DNA of 64,000 nucleotides from Novosphingobium sp. Chol11 (GTDB taxonomy: Bacteria; Pseudomonadota; Alphaproteobacteria; Sphingomonadales; Sphingomonadaceae): the NCBI RefSeq assembly GCF_900218065.1, contig NZ_OBMU01000001.1:2263458-2327457 (forward strand). The letters run 5' to 3'. A model generated the notes under the pieces. It was not told the origin of the DNA. It made no database searches and worked only from the letters and a program-made list of their open reading frames with translations. Of the stretch, positions 1 to 8,380 are shown piece after piece. Every line of letters starts with the position of its first letter. Position 1 is the stretch's first letter. The translations under genes were made by a program, and so were the position numbers.

Positions 1-1028
1 CCCTTACCCTCGCCCGCCAGTGCCTGGCTGCCGGGAAGCCCTTCGTCACCGCGAACAAGGCCATGCTGGCCCATCATGGGCTGGATTTGGCGGCTTTGGC
101 GGAAAAGGCCGGGATAGCGCTCAAATATGAAGCAGCGGTCGCCGGCGGCATCCCGGTCATCAAGGGCTTGCGCGAAGGAGCGGCCGCCAACGAGATCAGC
201 CGCGTCTATGGCATTCTCAACGGCACCTGCAACTACATCCTGACCACGATGGAAAAGGAAGGCCGCAGCTTCGACGACGTACTGAAGGAAGCGCAGGAAC
301 TGGGTTATGCCGAAGCCGACCCGAGCTTCGATATCGATGGCGTCGACGCCGCGCACAAGCTGACCATCCTTGCCAGCCTCGCCTTTGGTACTGAATTGGA
401 CTTTGGCAATGTAGCGGTGACGGGCATCCGCCACGTCATCGCCGCCGACATCGCCGAAGCAGCGGCGTTGGGCTATCGTATCCGCCTGGTCGGCATGGCT
501 GAAAATGGCCCCGGGGGTTTGTTCCAGCGGGTTCATCCCATGCTGGTGCCGCTCGACCATCCGCTCGCCCATGTCGACGGATCACTCAACGCCGTTGTCG
601 CGGAAGGCAATTTCGTCGGCCGCCTCTTCTTCCAGGGCCGGGGCGCAGGGGACGGCCCGACGGCTTCGGCAGTGGTGGCGGACCTCATCGACGTGGCACG
701 CGATGAATATGGCGATGCGCTCGCCATGCCCGTCGCTGCACTGGCGCAACAGCCCGCGGCAGATGCAGGCGCCCGCATCGGCCGCAGCTATCTGCGGTTC
801 AAGGTACAGGATCGGCCGGGCGTGCTCGCCGAAATCGCGGCGACAACGCGCGATGCAGGCGTATCGATAGAGAGCATGATCCAGCGCGGCGCCAGCCACG
901 ACGACAGCGTACTCATGGCGATCGTCACGCATGCGGGCGAAGAACGGTGCGTCCGCAGCACGCTGGAACGGCTCAAAGGGTCTGACAGCGTGCTTCAAAC
1001 GCCGATGGTCATGCACATACTCGACTGA
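1..1028 (+). CDS. hom: Homoserine dehydrogenase, C-terminal part (5' end outside window)
   Basis: This enzyme makes homoserine from aspartate semialdehyde with NAD(P)H, on the route to threonine and methionine, in the cytoplasm. The reading frame is already open at base 3 (residues LTLARQCLAAGKPFVTANKA before the first internal Met at 63), so the N-terminal NAD-binding part lies upstream of the window. The catalytic stretch reads NGTCNYILTTME, then ADPSFDIDGVDAAHK. A C-terminal ACT domain begins at about YLRFKVQDRPGVLAEIA, as in long feedback-regulated homologues. The gene lies upstream of glpX on the same strand, separated by about 480 bases. The partial state is due to the window edge and not to damage. 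Confidence 0.96.
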   Translation, partial: LTLARQCLAAGKPFVTANKAMLAHHGLDLAALAEKAGIALKYEAAVAGGIPVIKGLREGAAANEISRVYGILNGTCNYILTTMEKEGRSFDDVLKEAQELGYAEADPSFDIDGVDAAHKLTILASLAFGTELDFGNVAVTGIRHVIAADIAEAAALGYRIRLVGMAENGPGGLFQRVHPMLVPLDHPLAHVDGSLNAVVAEGNFVGRLFFQGRGAGDGPTASAVVADLIDVARDEYGDALAMPVAALAQQPAADAGARIGRSYLRFKVQDRPGVLAEIAATTRDAGVSIESMIQRGASHDDSVLMAIVTHAGEERCVRSTLERLKGSDSVLQTPMVMHILD

Positions 1029-1040
1029 AGAGCCTGCGCG

Positions 1041-1355
1041 TCAACGCGGCCCGAAGCTGCGCATGAGCGTATCGCGCAAAGGTTCACCCAAGCGGAACAG
1101 CCGCAACCGCGCTTGTTTTGGGCAGCCCATGTTGCCGATTATCCGGCAGGGGCGCGCGTCAAAGCGGTAGGCGCTCATCTTGTTATCGGGCCCTGGAGCC
1201 ATGGCGTCGCCCTTGAGCCGCGCCGATGGGGATGATCCCGAAGCGCACAGTTGCGGAGACGCCAGGCACGGTGCTGAACCATGTACCCTATGCTGCGCCG
1301 TGATGATTGCAGGTTGAACAAAGCTGGCGGCAAGCAGCGCGGCGATCATCATCAC
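1041..1355 (-). CDS. Small secreted protein of unknown function
   Basis: A 104-residue frame lies opposite the gap between hom and glpX. The N-terminus MMMIAALLAASFVQPA looks like a Sec signal peptide. The mature part has several Cys residues and ends with a basic segment (RPCRIIGNMGCPKQARLRLF, then LGEPLRDTLMRSF). Start codons GTG-ATG-ATG at 1355/1352/1349 are preceded by an AGGATAAAGGG ribosome site, which favours a real gene. I do not recognise the family. The composition is compatible with a small conserved sphingomonad exported protein, but it could be a chance frame. Confidence 0.5.
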   Translation of the reverse strand: MMMIAALLAASFVQPAIITAQHRVHGSAPCLASPQLCASGSSPSARLKGDAMAPGPDNKMSAYRFDARPCRIIGNMGCPKQARLRLFRLGEPLRDTLMRSFGPR

Positions 1356-1507
1356 GACCCTTTATCCTGATTAGCCCGCCCAACGCCGCAGACGACCTTC
1401 CGTTGCATTGGCGCCGCGAAAAGCGGGATCATGTCCGCTGGATGGGTCGACAAGCCAAGGAGGACCTCCTATCGCGCTGATCACAAAGAGACAGCAGAGG
1501 GATTATC

Positions 1508-2491
1508 ATGGTGCAGGCTAGCTCAGTTCTCGATCGTGTCCTGGTGCTTGAGATGGTGCGTGTCACCGAAGCGGCCGCCATCGCCGCCTCGAAGCTGATT
1601 GGACGCGGCGACGAAAAGGCGGCTGACGCTGCCGCTGTCGAAGCGATGCGCATGGCATTCAACGACCTCTACATGGATGGCACCGTGGTCATCGGCGAGG
1701 GCGAGCGCGACGAAGCGCCGATGCTCTACATCGGCGAGAAGGTCGGCAACGCGATCGGCTCCGGCCCGAAGATCGACATCGCCCTCGACCCGCTGGAAGG
1801 AACCACAATCACGGCGAAGGCCGGGCCCAATGCCCTTGCGGTGCTTGCCATCTCGGAAGAAGGGGGCCTGCTGAACGCTCCTGATGTTTACATGGAAAAG
1901 CTGGCGGTAGGTCCCGGCTATCCCGACGGCATCATAGACCTCAACAAGTCGGTGAAGGAAAATGTCGAGGCCGTGGCGAAGGCCAAGGGCGTCGATGCCC
2001 ACGAGATCATCGTCTGCGTTCTCGACCGGCCCCGCCACGAGAAACTGATCGGGGAGCTGCGCGCGATCGGGTGCGGCATCATGTTGATCCCGGACGGCGA
2101 CGTGGCCGGTGTGATCGCGACCACCAACCCTGAAACCAACATCGACATCTACATGGGATCGGGCGGCGCGCCCGAGGGCGTGCTCGCCTGCGCCGCGCTT
2201 CGCTGCGTCGGCGGGCAGTTCAAGGGCAAGCTCCTGTTCCGGAACGATGACGAGCGCGCGCGGGCGTTCAAATGGGGCATCACCGATCTCGACAAGGTCT
2301 ATGACCTGAAGGAACTGGCGAAAGGCGACTGTATTTTCGCAGCGACCGGTGTGACCGATGGGTCATTGCTGGCAGGTGTGAAGCGGTTGCCGGGCGGCAA
2401 GCTGACCACGGACAGCGTCGTCATGCGCGCGAGCACGGGCACCGTCCGCTGGGTGAAGGGCGAGCATCATGTGGATCGCAAGCATTTCTGA
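1508..2491 (+). CDS. glpX: Fructose-1,6-bisphosphatase, class II (GlpX)
   Basis: It hydrolyses fructose 1,6-bisphosphate to fructose 6-phosphate in gluconeogenesis and sugar-phosphate regeneration. The 327-residue length is normal for GlpX. The metal- and phosphate-binding motifs of the lithium-sensitive phosphatase fold are visible: GEGERDEAP at residues 63-71 and DPLEGTT at 94-100. An AGAGG ribosome site precedes the ATG. It follows hom in the same direction, an order I recall as common in sphingomonads (where recJ often comes next; here it does not). A strong bidirectional terminator follows. Confidence 0.97.
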   Translation: MVQASSVLDRVLVLEMVRVTEAAAIAASKLIGRGDEKAADAAAVEAMRMAFNDLYMDGTVVIGEGERDEAPMLYIGEKVGNAIGSGPKIDIALDPLEGTTITAKAGPNALAVLAISEEGGLLNAPDVYMEKLAVGPGYPDGIIDLNKSVKENVEAVAKAKGVDAHEIIVCVLDRPRHEKLIGELRAIGCGIMLIPDGDVAGVIATTNPETNIDIYMGSGGAPEGVLACAALRCVGGQFKGKLLFRNDDERARAFKWGITDLDKVYDLKELAKGDCIFAATGVTDGSLLAGVKRLPGGKLTTDSVVMRASTGTVRWVKGEHHVDRKHF

Positions 2492-2512
2492 GCGGAATGC
2501 ATGAGTGAATGG

Positions 2513-2541
2513 AAAAAGGGGGCAGATCGCCCCCTTTTTTT
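2513..2541. terminator. Bidirectional rho-independent terminator
   Basis: A perfect inverted repeat (AAAAAGGGGGC at 2513-2523 and GCCCCCTTTTT at 2529-2539, loop AGATC) lies between the convergent genes glpX and the MerC-type gene. The T run on the right serves glpX. The A run on the left serves as the T run for the minus strand. Confidence 0.92.
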
Positions 2542-2638
2542 CTGCCCGTCGATCAGGTCCTACTCAACCATATCCGAGCAGACCTGAATTTACGCATTTT
2601 TCGGGCCTGCAAGTGAGGCCATCTGCATTGAAAATGTT

Positions 2639-3025
2639 CTAGCGTCCGGCGCGGTGATTAAGATCGTGGCCGAGGGCGAGCGTCACAACGCCCAGCAATG
2701 TATAGGCGCTTTCCTGCCAGCCATGGTCGAGCGTCATCGCGCCGGCCATGATGCCAAGGCCCAGCGATCCGATCGCGGCGGGCATCATGAAACCATGCTT
2801 CATAGCGCCATGACCGAGCGCGATCGCGCCCAGCATGATCGCGAGCACGAGGCCGACCTCGTGGAACAGCGGATTTTCGAAAATGCCCCCCGCAGAAGCG
2901 AGAAGACCGAGCAACACGGCGGTGCCGATGCAATGCGCAACGCACAGGCCCGATAGCGCGATCGCGACGCGGTCTAGGCGGCCATTCAAAAGGCTGGAGC
3001 GGATGCTGATCGGCATGGTGGCCAC
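2639..3025 (-). CDS. MerC-domain small integral membrane protein
   Basis: A 128-residue membrane protein with four hydrophobic helices. The first helix carries C28-VA-H31-C32, the Cys-containing signature of MerC-type proteins, which bind or move soft metal ions (Hg or Zn) in the inner membrane. No other mer gene is present, so a housekeeping metal role, probably zinc, is more likely than mercury resistance. The start is GTG 3025, with an in-frame ATG at 3016 as alternative. A Zur-like palindrome sits 20-30 bases upstream. It ends convergent to glpX. Confidence 0.8.
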   Translation of the reverse strand: MATMPISIRSSLLNGRLDRVAIALSGLCVAHCIGTAVLLGLLASAGGIFENPLFHEVGLVLAIMLGAIALGHGAMKHGFMMPAAIGSLGLGIMAGAMTLDHGWQESAYTLLGVVTLALGHDLNHRAGR

Positions 3026-3045
3026 TACATAGGCCAGACCAGATG

Positions 3046-3057
3046 AAGTTACAACAT
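3046..3057 (-). promoter_or_regulatory. Candidate Zur box
   Basis: On the minus strand this reads ATGTTGTAACTT, which matches the alphaproteobacterial Zur core ATGTTATAACAT at 10 of 12 positions. It lies just upstream of the MerC-type start codon, a position suited to repression by zinc-loaded Zur. This is a by-eye match only. Confidence 0.4.
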
Positions 3058-3115
3058 ATCATCTGTATAAATATGAGCTTGTTTCAAGGCATGGCGGACG
3101 CGGGAATGGGGAAAG

Positions 3116-4897
3116 TCAGGCGGCAAGCCGCAGGCAATTGCGTCCGCTGTTCTTGGCGCGGTAGAGCGCCTTGTCCGCAGCGTCGAGCAGCTCCGCCCGG
3201 TCCGCCCTGCCCTTCAGTTCCACAAGCCCGGCGCTGAAGGTGACGATGACGGATTCGCAGCCGACCGTACTGATCCGCCGCTTCGAAACCATGTCCCGTA
3301 GCCGTTCGCACACCATGCTTGCCCGCTGGATGTCGGCGCCGGTCAGAAGGATGGCGAACTCTTCGCCCCCCAGCCTGCCGATACTGTCGCCGCCGCGCAG
3401 GCCCGGCCGCAGCCGTTCCACGAAGCTGGAAAGCACCTGATCCCCAACACCATGGCCATATCGATCGTTGATCGACTTGAAATGATCGATGTCGATCAGC
3501 AGCAGGCAAGCCTGGGCGCCGCGCGCGACCCGCTGGATTTCCTGGTCCAGCTTTTCCAGGAAGGCCCAGCGGCTGTCCGCCCCGGTCAGCGTATCCACCG
3601 CCGCAACCCGTTGCAGCGCCCGCTGACGCGCCTTGTGCCGCGACATGTCCCGAATCGTGCTGACGACGCCCGTGGGCAGCCCCTGTTCGTCCAGCATGGC
3701 GCGGGTCACCATTTCGCACCAGTCGGCCCCGTCGGTGAAAGCAGCAGGGCGGAATTCGACCGTCTGCACATCCCCCGGCCGCGCCAGCGCGCGCTGATGC
3801 GCCCCGTTCACCTCCGCCCGGTCCTGAGGATCCACGACGATTTCCGCCGCGCGGCCGACCAGCAAGGCAGGCGCACAGCCGATCTGCTCGGCAGCCGAGG
3901 GTGACGCATATTGGATGATGCCATCGACGCTGATGTTCAACACCACATCGCCGCTATGTTCGGCAATGGCGCGGTAACGCGCCTCGCTCGCCTGCAACGT
4001 TTGGAAAAGGCGGCGGCGGCCGTTCAGTTCGGCGGCGAGCGGCATGGCAAGCAGGAAGCTCAGGGCTAGGAACAGCTGGAACAGTTGCGTGCGGTCACCA
4101 ATGTCGCTGCTGATCAGGGCGATCGGTCCATGGCCCGTCATGGTCGCCCCTCCGCCAATCAGCGCGAGCAGCACGATGGAGGCCGCGGCACCCAAAGAAC
4201 CGATGCGAAAGGCGATCGTGACCAGCGGCAGCACCAGCAGAAACAGAAGCGGGTAACGGGCGAAGAAGAAGACATGAACGGCGACGAGCGAGAAGAGCAG
4301 GAGAAGGCATAGCACCTCCAACTTCTTCCGGCCGGACGTTTCGCCAAGCCATTCGCTCACCTGCCCCTGCAGGAGCATCGTCAGGATCGGCGTGCAGACC
4401 AGGCCGCCCAGAATATGCCCGCTATACCATTGCAGCCAGGACGCCCCGAACGAGACCGGGGTAAGCACCGACGCAACCAGAGCCGCCCCTGTCGCGGCGA
4501 CGATGTTGGCGGGAATACAAAGCGCGAAGATGAAGACCAGAAGGGAGCGCCTGGACCCGTCACTCAGATGAACGGGAATGAAGCGGCGGCACAGGATGGC
4601 GACGATCAGCGATTCGGCTATGTTGATGATCGCCATCGGAGCGGCCGCCCACGGCCCCATGCCGAACAAGGCCGTCGAAAGGATGCTGGCGATGCCGCAT
4701 GCCGTGATCGCACGCGGCCAGTAACGTGTCTCCGACGTCTGCAGTTCGGCCATCAACAAGGCGTTCGCAGCCCAAATGAACGCGATGCCGCCTTCGAAGC
4801 GGGAGCAAAGCAGGGCCACCGACGCGATCGTGAAATAAGCAACACCGGCAATCAGCGGCGCCAGTCTGGGAGATGGGGAACGAAGAGCGGCAGACAT
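3116..4897 (-). CDS. MASE1-PAS-GGDEF diguanylate cyclase
   Basis: It makes cyclic di-GMP from GTP at the inner membrane in response to an unknown signal. Residues about 10-290 form a multi-helix MASE1 sensor (motifs AFIWAANALL and QWYSGHILGGLVCTPIL). A PAS domain follows from about 300 (ASEARYRAIAEHSGD) with a PAC-like tail, then a GGDEF domain at about 430-590. The active site is GGEEF at 510-514 and is intact. An RGGD inhibitory site lies five residues before it, so product inhibition is expected. There is no EAL domain. A PilZ-type receiver of c-di-GMP lies at 19.4 kb. Confidence 0.95.
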   Translation of the reverse strand: MSAALRSPSPRLAPLIAGVAYFTIASVALLCSRFEGGIAFIWAANALLMAELQTSETRYWPRAITACGIASILSTALFGMGPWAAAPMAIINIAESLIVAILCRRFIPVHLSDGSRRSLLVFIFALCIPANIVAATGAALVASVLTPVSFGASWLQWYSGHILGGLVCTPILTMLLQGQVSEWLGETSGRKKLEVLCLLLLFSLVAVHVFFFARYPLLFLLVLPLVTIAFRIGSLGAAASIVLLALIGGGATMTGHGPIALISSDIGDRTQLFQLFLALSFLLAMPLAAELNGRRRLFQTLQASEARYRAIAEHSGDVVLNISVDGIIQYASPSAAEQIGCAPALLVGRAAEIVVDPQDRAEVNGAHQRALARPGDVQTVEFRPAAFTDGADWCEMVTRAMLDEQGLPTGVVSTIRDMSRHKARQRALQRVAAVDTLTGADSRWAFLEKLDQEIQRVARGAQACLLLIDIDHFKSINDRYGHGVGDQVLSSFVERLRPGLRGGDSIGRLGGEEFAILLTGADIQRASMVCERLRDMVSKRRISTVGCESVIVTFSAGLVELKGRADRAELLDAADKALYRAKNSGRNCLRLAA

Positions 4898-5009
4898 GAC
4901 GATGCCTGCCTAGCGATCCATCCTTAAAATATGATAACCATGCCAGGCGCTGCGGGCCCCCGTAGCGCCACAGGACATAAGGCCGATCAGCCCCTGCCGA
5001 AGCGGAAGC

Positions 5010-5348
5010 TCAGGCCTTTTCCAGCGTGCATTGCAGCGGATGCTGGTTCTGCCGGGCGAAATCCATCACCTGGTTCACCTTCGTTTCCGCCACTTCATAG
5101 CTGAAGATGCCGCACACGCCGACGCCACGCTGGTGCACGTGAAGCATGACGCGGGTCGCTTCCTCCATATCCATGCGGAAGAATTGCTGGAGGACGTGCA
5201 CGACGAATTCCATCGGCGTGTAATCGTCGTTCAGCATCAACACCTTGTAGAGAGACGGCTTTTTGGTGCGCGCGCGGGTGCGCGTGGCGATGCCGACATT
5301 GGGACCGCCCGGGCCTTCGCCCTGGTCGTCCTGGTCCCGGCCGGCCAT
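5010..5348 (-). CDS. clpS: ATP-dependent Clp protease adaptor ClpS
   Basis: ClpS binds N-degron substrates and hands them to ClpAP. The core reads [20 protein letters not shown], with DDYTPM typical of the substrate pocket, then [16 protein letters not shown]. The C-terminus is the usual length. I chose ATG 5348 (112 residues, MAGRDQDD) because AGGGAG lies directly upstream. ATG 5378 and TTG 5411 are in frame but have weaker ribosome sites. clpA is not adjacent here. The acidic Gly/Pro-rich first 30 residues are typical of the flexible ClpS tail. Confidence 0.95.
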   Translation of the reverse strand: MAGRDQDDQGEGPGGPNVGIATRTRARTKKPSLYKVLMLNDDYTPMEFVVHVLQQFFRMDMEEATRVMLHVHQRGVGVCGIFSYEVAETKVNQVMDFARQNQHPLQCTLEKA

Positions 5349-5462
5349 CTTCTCCCTATATGTGCTGATGCTGCTCATGACGGGTGAGAATATGGCGATT
5401 CCGGACGTCAAGGCAAGGGGCGCAGATGGCGAGTCATCGCGCTACCGGACGCGGTAACCACG

Positions 5463-5493
5463 AAAAAAGGCTCCCGCCACAGCGGCGGGAGCC
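5463..5493 (-). terminator. Terminator of the phasin gene
   Basis: A 10-base-pair perfect stem (GGCTCCCGCC at 5469-5478 and GGCGGGAGCC at 5484-5493, loop ACAGC). On the minus strand it is followed by TTTTTT (5463-5468), directly downstream of the phasin stop codon. Confidence 0.93.
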
Positions 5494-5522
5494 TGTTCTT
5501 CCTTTTGAAGTTCGATCGCAGA

Positions 5523-6368
5523 TCAGACCGCGAGCGACTTCACCTTGTCGGTGACGACCGTGACGCGTGCGGTAAGCGGCTGGGCCACTTCACCTGCCAG
5601 CTTGATCAGCGCTTCGCTGTTCTTGGCGGCTTCCTTGGTCAGCTCGTCGAAGCTGCTCGACAGAAGCTGGCTTTGCAGCTGGAAGAATTCGGTCGGCGTC
5701 TTGACGGTGGAGAAGCTCTTGAGCGAGGCAGTCGCCTTTTCGAAGCTCTTGCGGCTGTAGTCGACCGCTTCCTGACCCATGGTCTCAATGCCCTTGGCCG
5801 CGATCTTGCCCGATTCGACGAGCGCTTCGACATTGCCCTTGGCGATATCGCTCAGTTCCTCGATCGCCTTGGTCGACTTTTCGACGCCAGCCTTGGCCTT
5901 CACGTTGAAGTCGGCATAGGCCGTTTCGAACTTGGCCTTGGTCTCTTCAGCGAACTTCTTACCGGTTTCAATCACGTCGTTCATCATCTTGGTTCCTTCT
6001 GTGGCAGGCAGCGTCTTGGGCTCTACCGGCCCGGCCTCGGACGAAAGGCTCTTGATTGGTTCAACTTGTGCAGCGGTTTCTTCAACCAGCGGCGCAGGCG
6101 CATCAGGCACGGGTTCGATCCGCGGCGGCGCAGCCGGTTCGGGCGCAGCATCGGCCGCCGTGGTGGCAGCGATGATCGCGACCGGATCAGCCGAGGCGCT
6201 GCTCTTGACCGCAGCTTTCCTTGGCGTTGCCGGCTTGCTTGCCGGAGCGGCCTTAGGTTCGGAGCCGACCGCGCTTTCCGCGGCCTTCAATGCTTCGGCC
6301 GCCGAAAGCGTCGAAGCGGATTTCTTAACCACGGCCTTTTGCCGAGAGGGCTTTGGAGTCACTGCCAT
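5523..6368 (-). CDS. Phasin family protein (PHA granule coat)
   Basis: Phasins coat polyhydroxyalkanoate granules and control their size and number. The protein has 281 residues. The first 125 are a low-complexity Ala/Pro/Lys-rich arm (PAAPPRIEPVPDAPAPL), and the rest is an amphipathic helical phasin domain (VIETGKKFAEETKAKFETAY to the C-terminus). I placed the start at ATG 6368 (MAVTPKPSRQK) with GGAGAA upstream. The frame runs on upstream to 6530, but that extension would overlap the operator-like palindromes. phaC lies 130 bases upstream on the same strand. The long arm is an added feature; many phasins have only the helical domain. Confidence 0.9.
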   Translation of the reverse strand: MAVTPKPSRQKAVVKKSASTLSAAEALKAAESAVGSEPKAAPASKPATPRKAAVKSSASADPVAIIAATTAADAAPEPAAPPRIEPVPDAPAPLVEETAAQVEPIKSLSSEAGPVEPKTLPATEGTKMMNDVIETGKKFAEETKAKFETAYADFNVKAKAGVEKSTKAIEELSDIAKGNVEALVESGKIAAKGIETMGQEAVDYSRKSFEKATASLKSFSTVKTPTEFFQLQSQLLSSSFDELTKEAAKNSEALIKLAGEVAQPLTARVTVVTDKVKSLAV

Positions 6369-6382
6369 TCGAACATTCTCCG

Positions 6383-6446
6383 TTGCTGCAGTGCACAATA
6401 CACAGGACGCAGCTTTGACGCAAGAATATTTTGTGCAGTGCAGCAA
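6383..6446 (-). promoter_or_regulatory. Inverted pair of PhaR-like operator sites before the phasin gene
   Basis: TTGCTGCAGTGCACAA at 6383-6398 and TTGTGCAGTGCAGCAA at 6431-6446 are inverted copies of each other (15 of 16 bases). Each contains a CTGC-N3-GCAC unit, close to the CTGC-N3/4-GCAG target reported for the PHA repressor PhaR in Paracoccus and Rhodobacter. They lie 15-78 bases upstream of the phasin start, where PhaR normally represses phasin until granules form. No phaR gene is in the window. Confidence 0.65.
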
Positions 6447-6498
6447 AAGTCCGGAGGAGCTGGGAGGCAATGTCTCCACTCCCAGCAAATGCAGGGGC

Positions 6499-8238
6499 TT
6501 AACGCTCTCTGACGTAGCGTCCGGGCGCATCCTCTATGGCTTTGAGCGCGCCGTCGCCAGGGATGCGGGCACCCGTGGCGGGCACCGTCGAATCGCCAAG
6601 CGACCGAATCCATTCGATCCAGTCGGGCCACCAGCTGCCCTTCGTTTCCTTCGCGCCCGCCACGAAATCGGCAAGGCTGCCCGGCAACTCGTCGCAGGTC
6701 CAATATTGATATTTCTGCGCAGCCGGAGGGTTCACCACGCCTGCGATATGGCCTGATCCCGCGAGCAGGAAGCGTATCGGCCCCGAAAAGTGCGATGTGA
6801 TTTTCCACACGCTTTCAGGCGGCGCGATATGGTCTTCCCGCCCCGCCTGCACATAAACCGGTGTCTGCACCTTGCTGAGATCGACGGGCGTGCCATCGAC
6901 GGTCAGCGCCCCGGGCTTGATCAACTGATTGTCGCGGTAAAGCTGGGTCAGGTAATTTTTGTGCCAGCGCGCCGGAAGATTGGTGGTGTCGCCGTTCCAG
7001 TAGAGCAGGTCGAACGGCGGATAATCCTGCCCCAGCAGGTAATTGTTGACCACATAATTCCAGATGAGGTCACGGCCGCGCAGCAGGTTGAAGGTGGCGG
7101 CCATGTAGCGCCCGTCCAGAAAGCCCCCGGCCGAAAGCTGGTCGATCAGCTGCATCTGCTCATCATCGACGAACAGGCCGAGGTCGCCCGCTTCGGTAAA
7201 GTCGACCTGCGCGGTGAAGAAGGTCGCGCTCGCCACCTTCTCCGCTTCACCGCGCGCGGCGAGCAGGGCAAGCGTCGCTGCGAGCGTGGTGCCCGCCACA
7301 CAATAGCCGATCGCATGGACGCTCGGCACGCCCAGCAGTTCCCGCACCGTGTCGATCGCGTCGATCTGTCCATGGACGATATAATCATCCCACAGCAGAT
7401 CCTTCATCGACGCATCCGCCGACTTCCAGGACAGCAGGAAAACGCTGATCCCCTGATCCGTCGCCCATTTGACGAAGCTTTTTTCCGGCGAAAGATCGAG
7501 GATGTAAAAGCGGTTGATCCAGGCCGGGAAGATGACGAGCGGCGTTTCAAGCACCTGTTCGGTGGTCGGCGCATAATGGATCAGCTGGTAAAGCGGCGTT
7601 TCCTTGATGACCTTGCCAGGGGTCGCCGCGATGTTCCGGCCAAGCTCGAAAACCGTGCCGTCGGTTTGCGTCAACTGCCCCTTTTCCAGGTCGGCCAGCA
7701 TATGTTGCAGGCCCTTGACCAGATTTTCGCCGCCGCTCTGCAGGGTCTTTTCCATCACGGTCGGATTGGTCAGCAGGAAGTTGCTGGGCGCGACTGCATC
7801 CAGCATGCCGCTGGCGGCAAAGCGCAGCTTCGCCTTCTGCTTGGGATCGACCCCGTCCACCGCATCGGTGAGCTTTAACAGATAATCCGACAGCAAGAGA
7901 TAGCTCTGCCGGATGAGGTCGTAGAAAGGGTGCTTGGTCCAGGCCGGATCGGCGAAGCGGCGATCCTTGCGCGCGGCGGGGCTCTCGGGTGGAGGCGCGT
8001 CGGGCTCATCGCGCAGCACGCCGCCCGAATCGAGGAACCGCTGCCAGAGCGCCAGCCCTTCATTGGCAAAGCCGGTCTGGATGCGAGCGACGGCGTCAGG
8101 GTCGAACGGGAGCGCTCGGCCCGTGGCCCCGGCGGCCTGCTCCAGCAAGAGCTGCTGTGCCCGGCCCACCACTTGCGTCCATTGCTGCATCTGCTCCAGC
8201 GTCGGAAGATGCGGCTCGTTGAGGTCCTGCGCTTTCAT
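6499..8238 (-). CDS. phaC: Class I poly(3-hydroxyalkanoate) synthase
   Basis: It polymerises (R)-3-hydroxyacyl-CoA into PHA at the granule surface. The 579-residue length fits class I. The lipase-like box GYCVAG holds the nucleophile Cys313. The catalytic Asp lies in QAGREDHIAPPE and the His in LAGSGHIAGVVNPP near the C-terminus. The start is ATG 8238 (MKAQDLNEPHLP), preceded by AGGAGGAGGAG; the upstream in-frame extension to 8355 has no such site. Phasin follows 130 bases downstream on the same strand. phaA, phaB and phaR are not in view. Confidence 0.96.
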   Translation of the reverse strand: MKAQDLNEPHLPTLEQMQQWTQVVGRAQQLLLEQAAGATGRALPFDPDAVARIQTGFANEGLALWQRFLDSGGVLRDEPDAPPPESPAARKDRRFADPAWTKHPFYDLIRQSYLLLSDYLLKLTDAVDGVDPKQKAKLRFAASGMLDAVAPSNFLLTNPTVMEKTLQSGGENLVKGLQHMLADLEKGQLTQTDGTVFELGRNIAATPGKVIKETPLYQLIHYAPTTEQVLETPLVIFPAWINRFYILDLSPEKSFVKWATDQGISVFLLSWKSADASMKDLLWDDYIVHGQIDAIDTVRELLGVPSVHAIGYCVAGTTLAATLALLAARGEAEKVASATFFTAQVDFTEAGDLGLFVDDEQMQLIDQLSAGGFLDGRYMAATFNLLRGRDLIWNYVVNNYLLGQDYPPFDLLYWNGDTTNLPARWHKNYLTQLYRDNQLIKPGALTVDGTPVDLSKVQTPVYVQAGREDHIAPPESVWKITSHFSGPIRFLLAGSGHIAGVVNPPAAQKYQYWTCDELPGSLADFVAGAKETKGSWWPDWIEWIRSLGDSTVPATGARIPGDGALKAIEDAPGRYVRER

Positions 8239-8380
8239 GGCCACTCTCCTCCTCCTGGCATCCTTGACATCCGCCGCTTTCGCTGGCGCGAGGCCGCCTT
8301 GCGGGCTATAGCCAAGGCGCGCCGCACCGAAAGTGCAGGCCGCACTATCCCTCATGGAGACCTTTCAGGAAAGCCCTATA

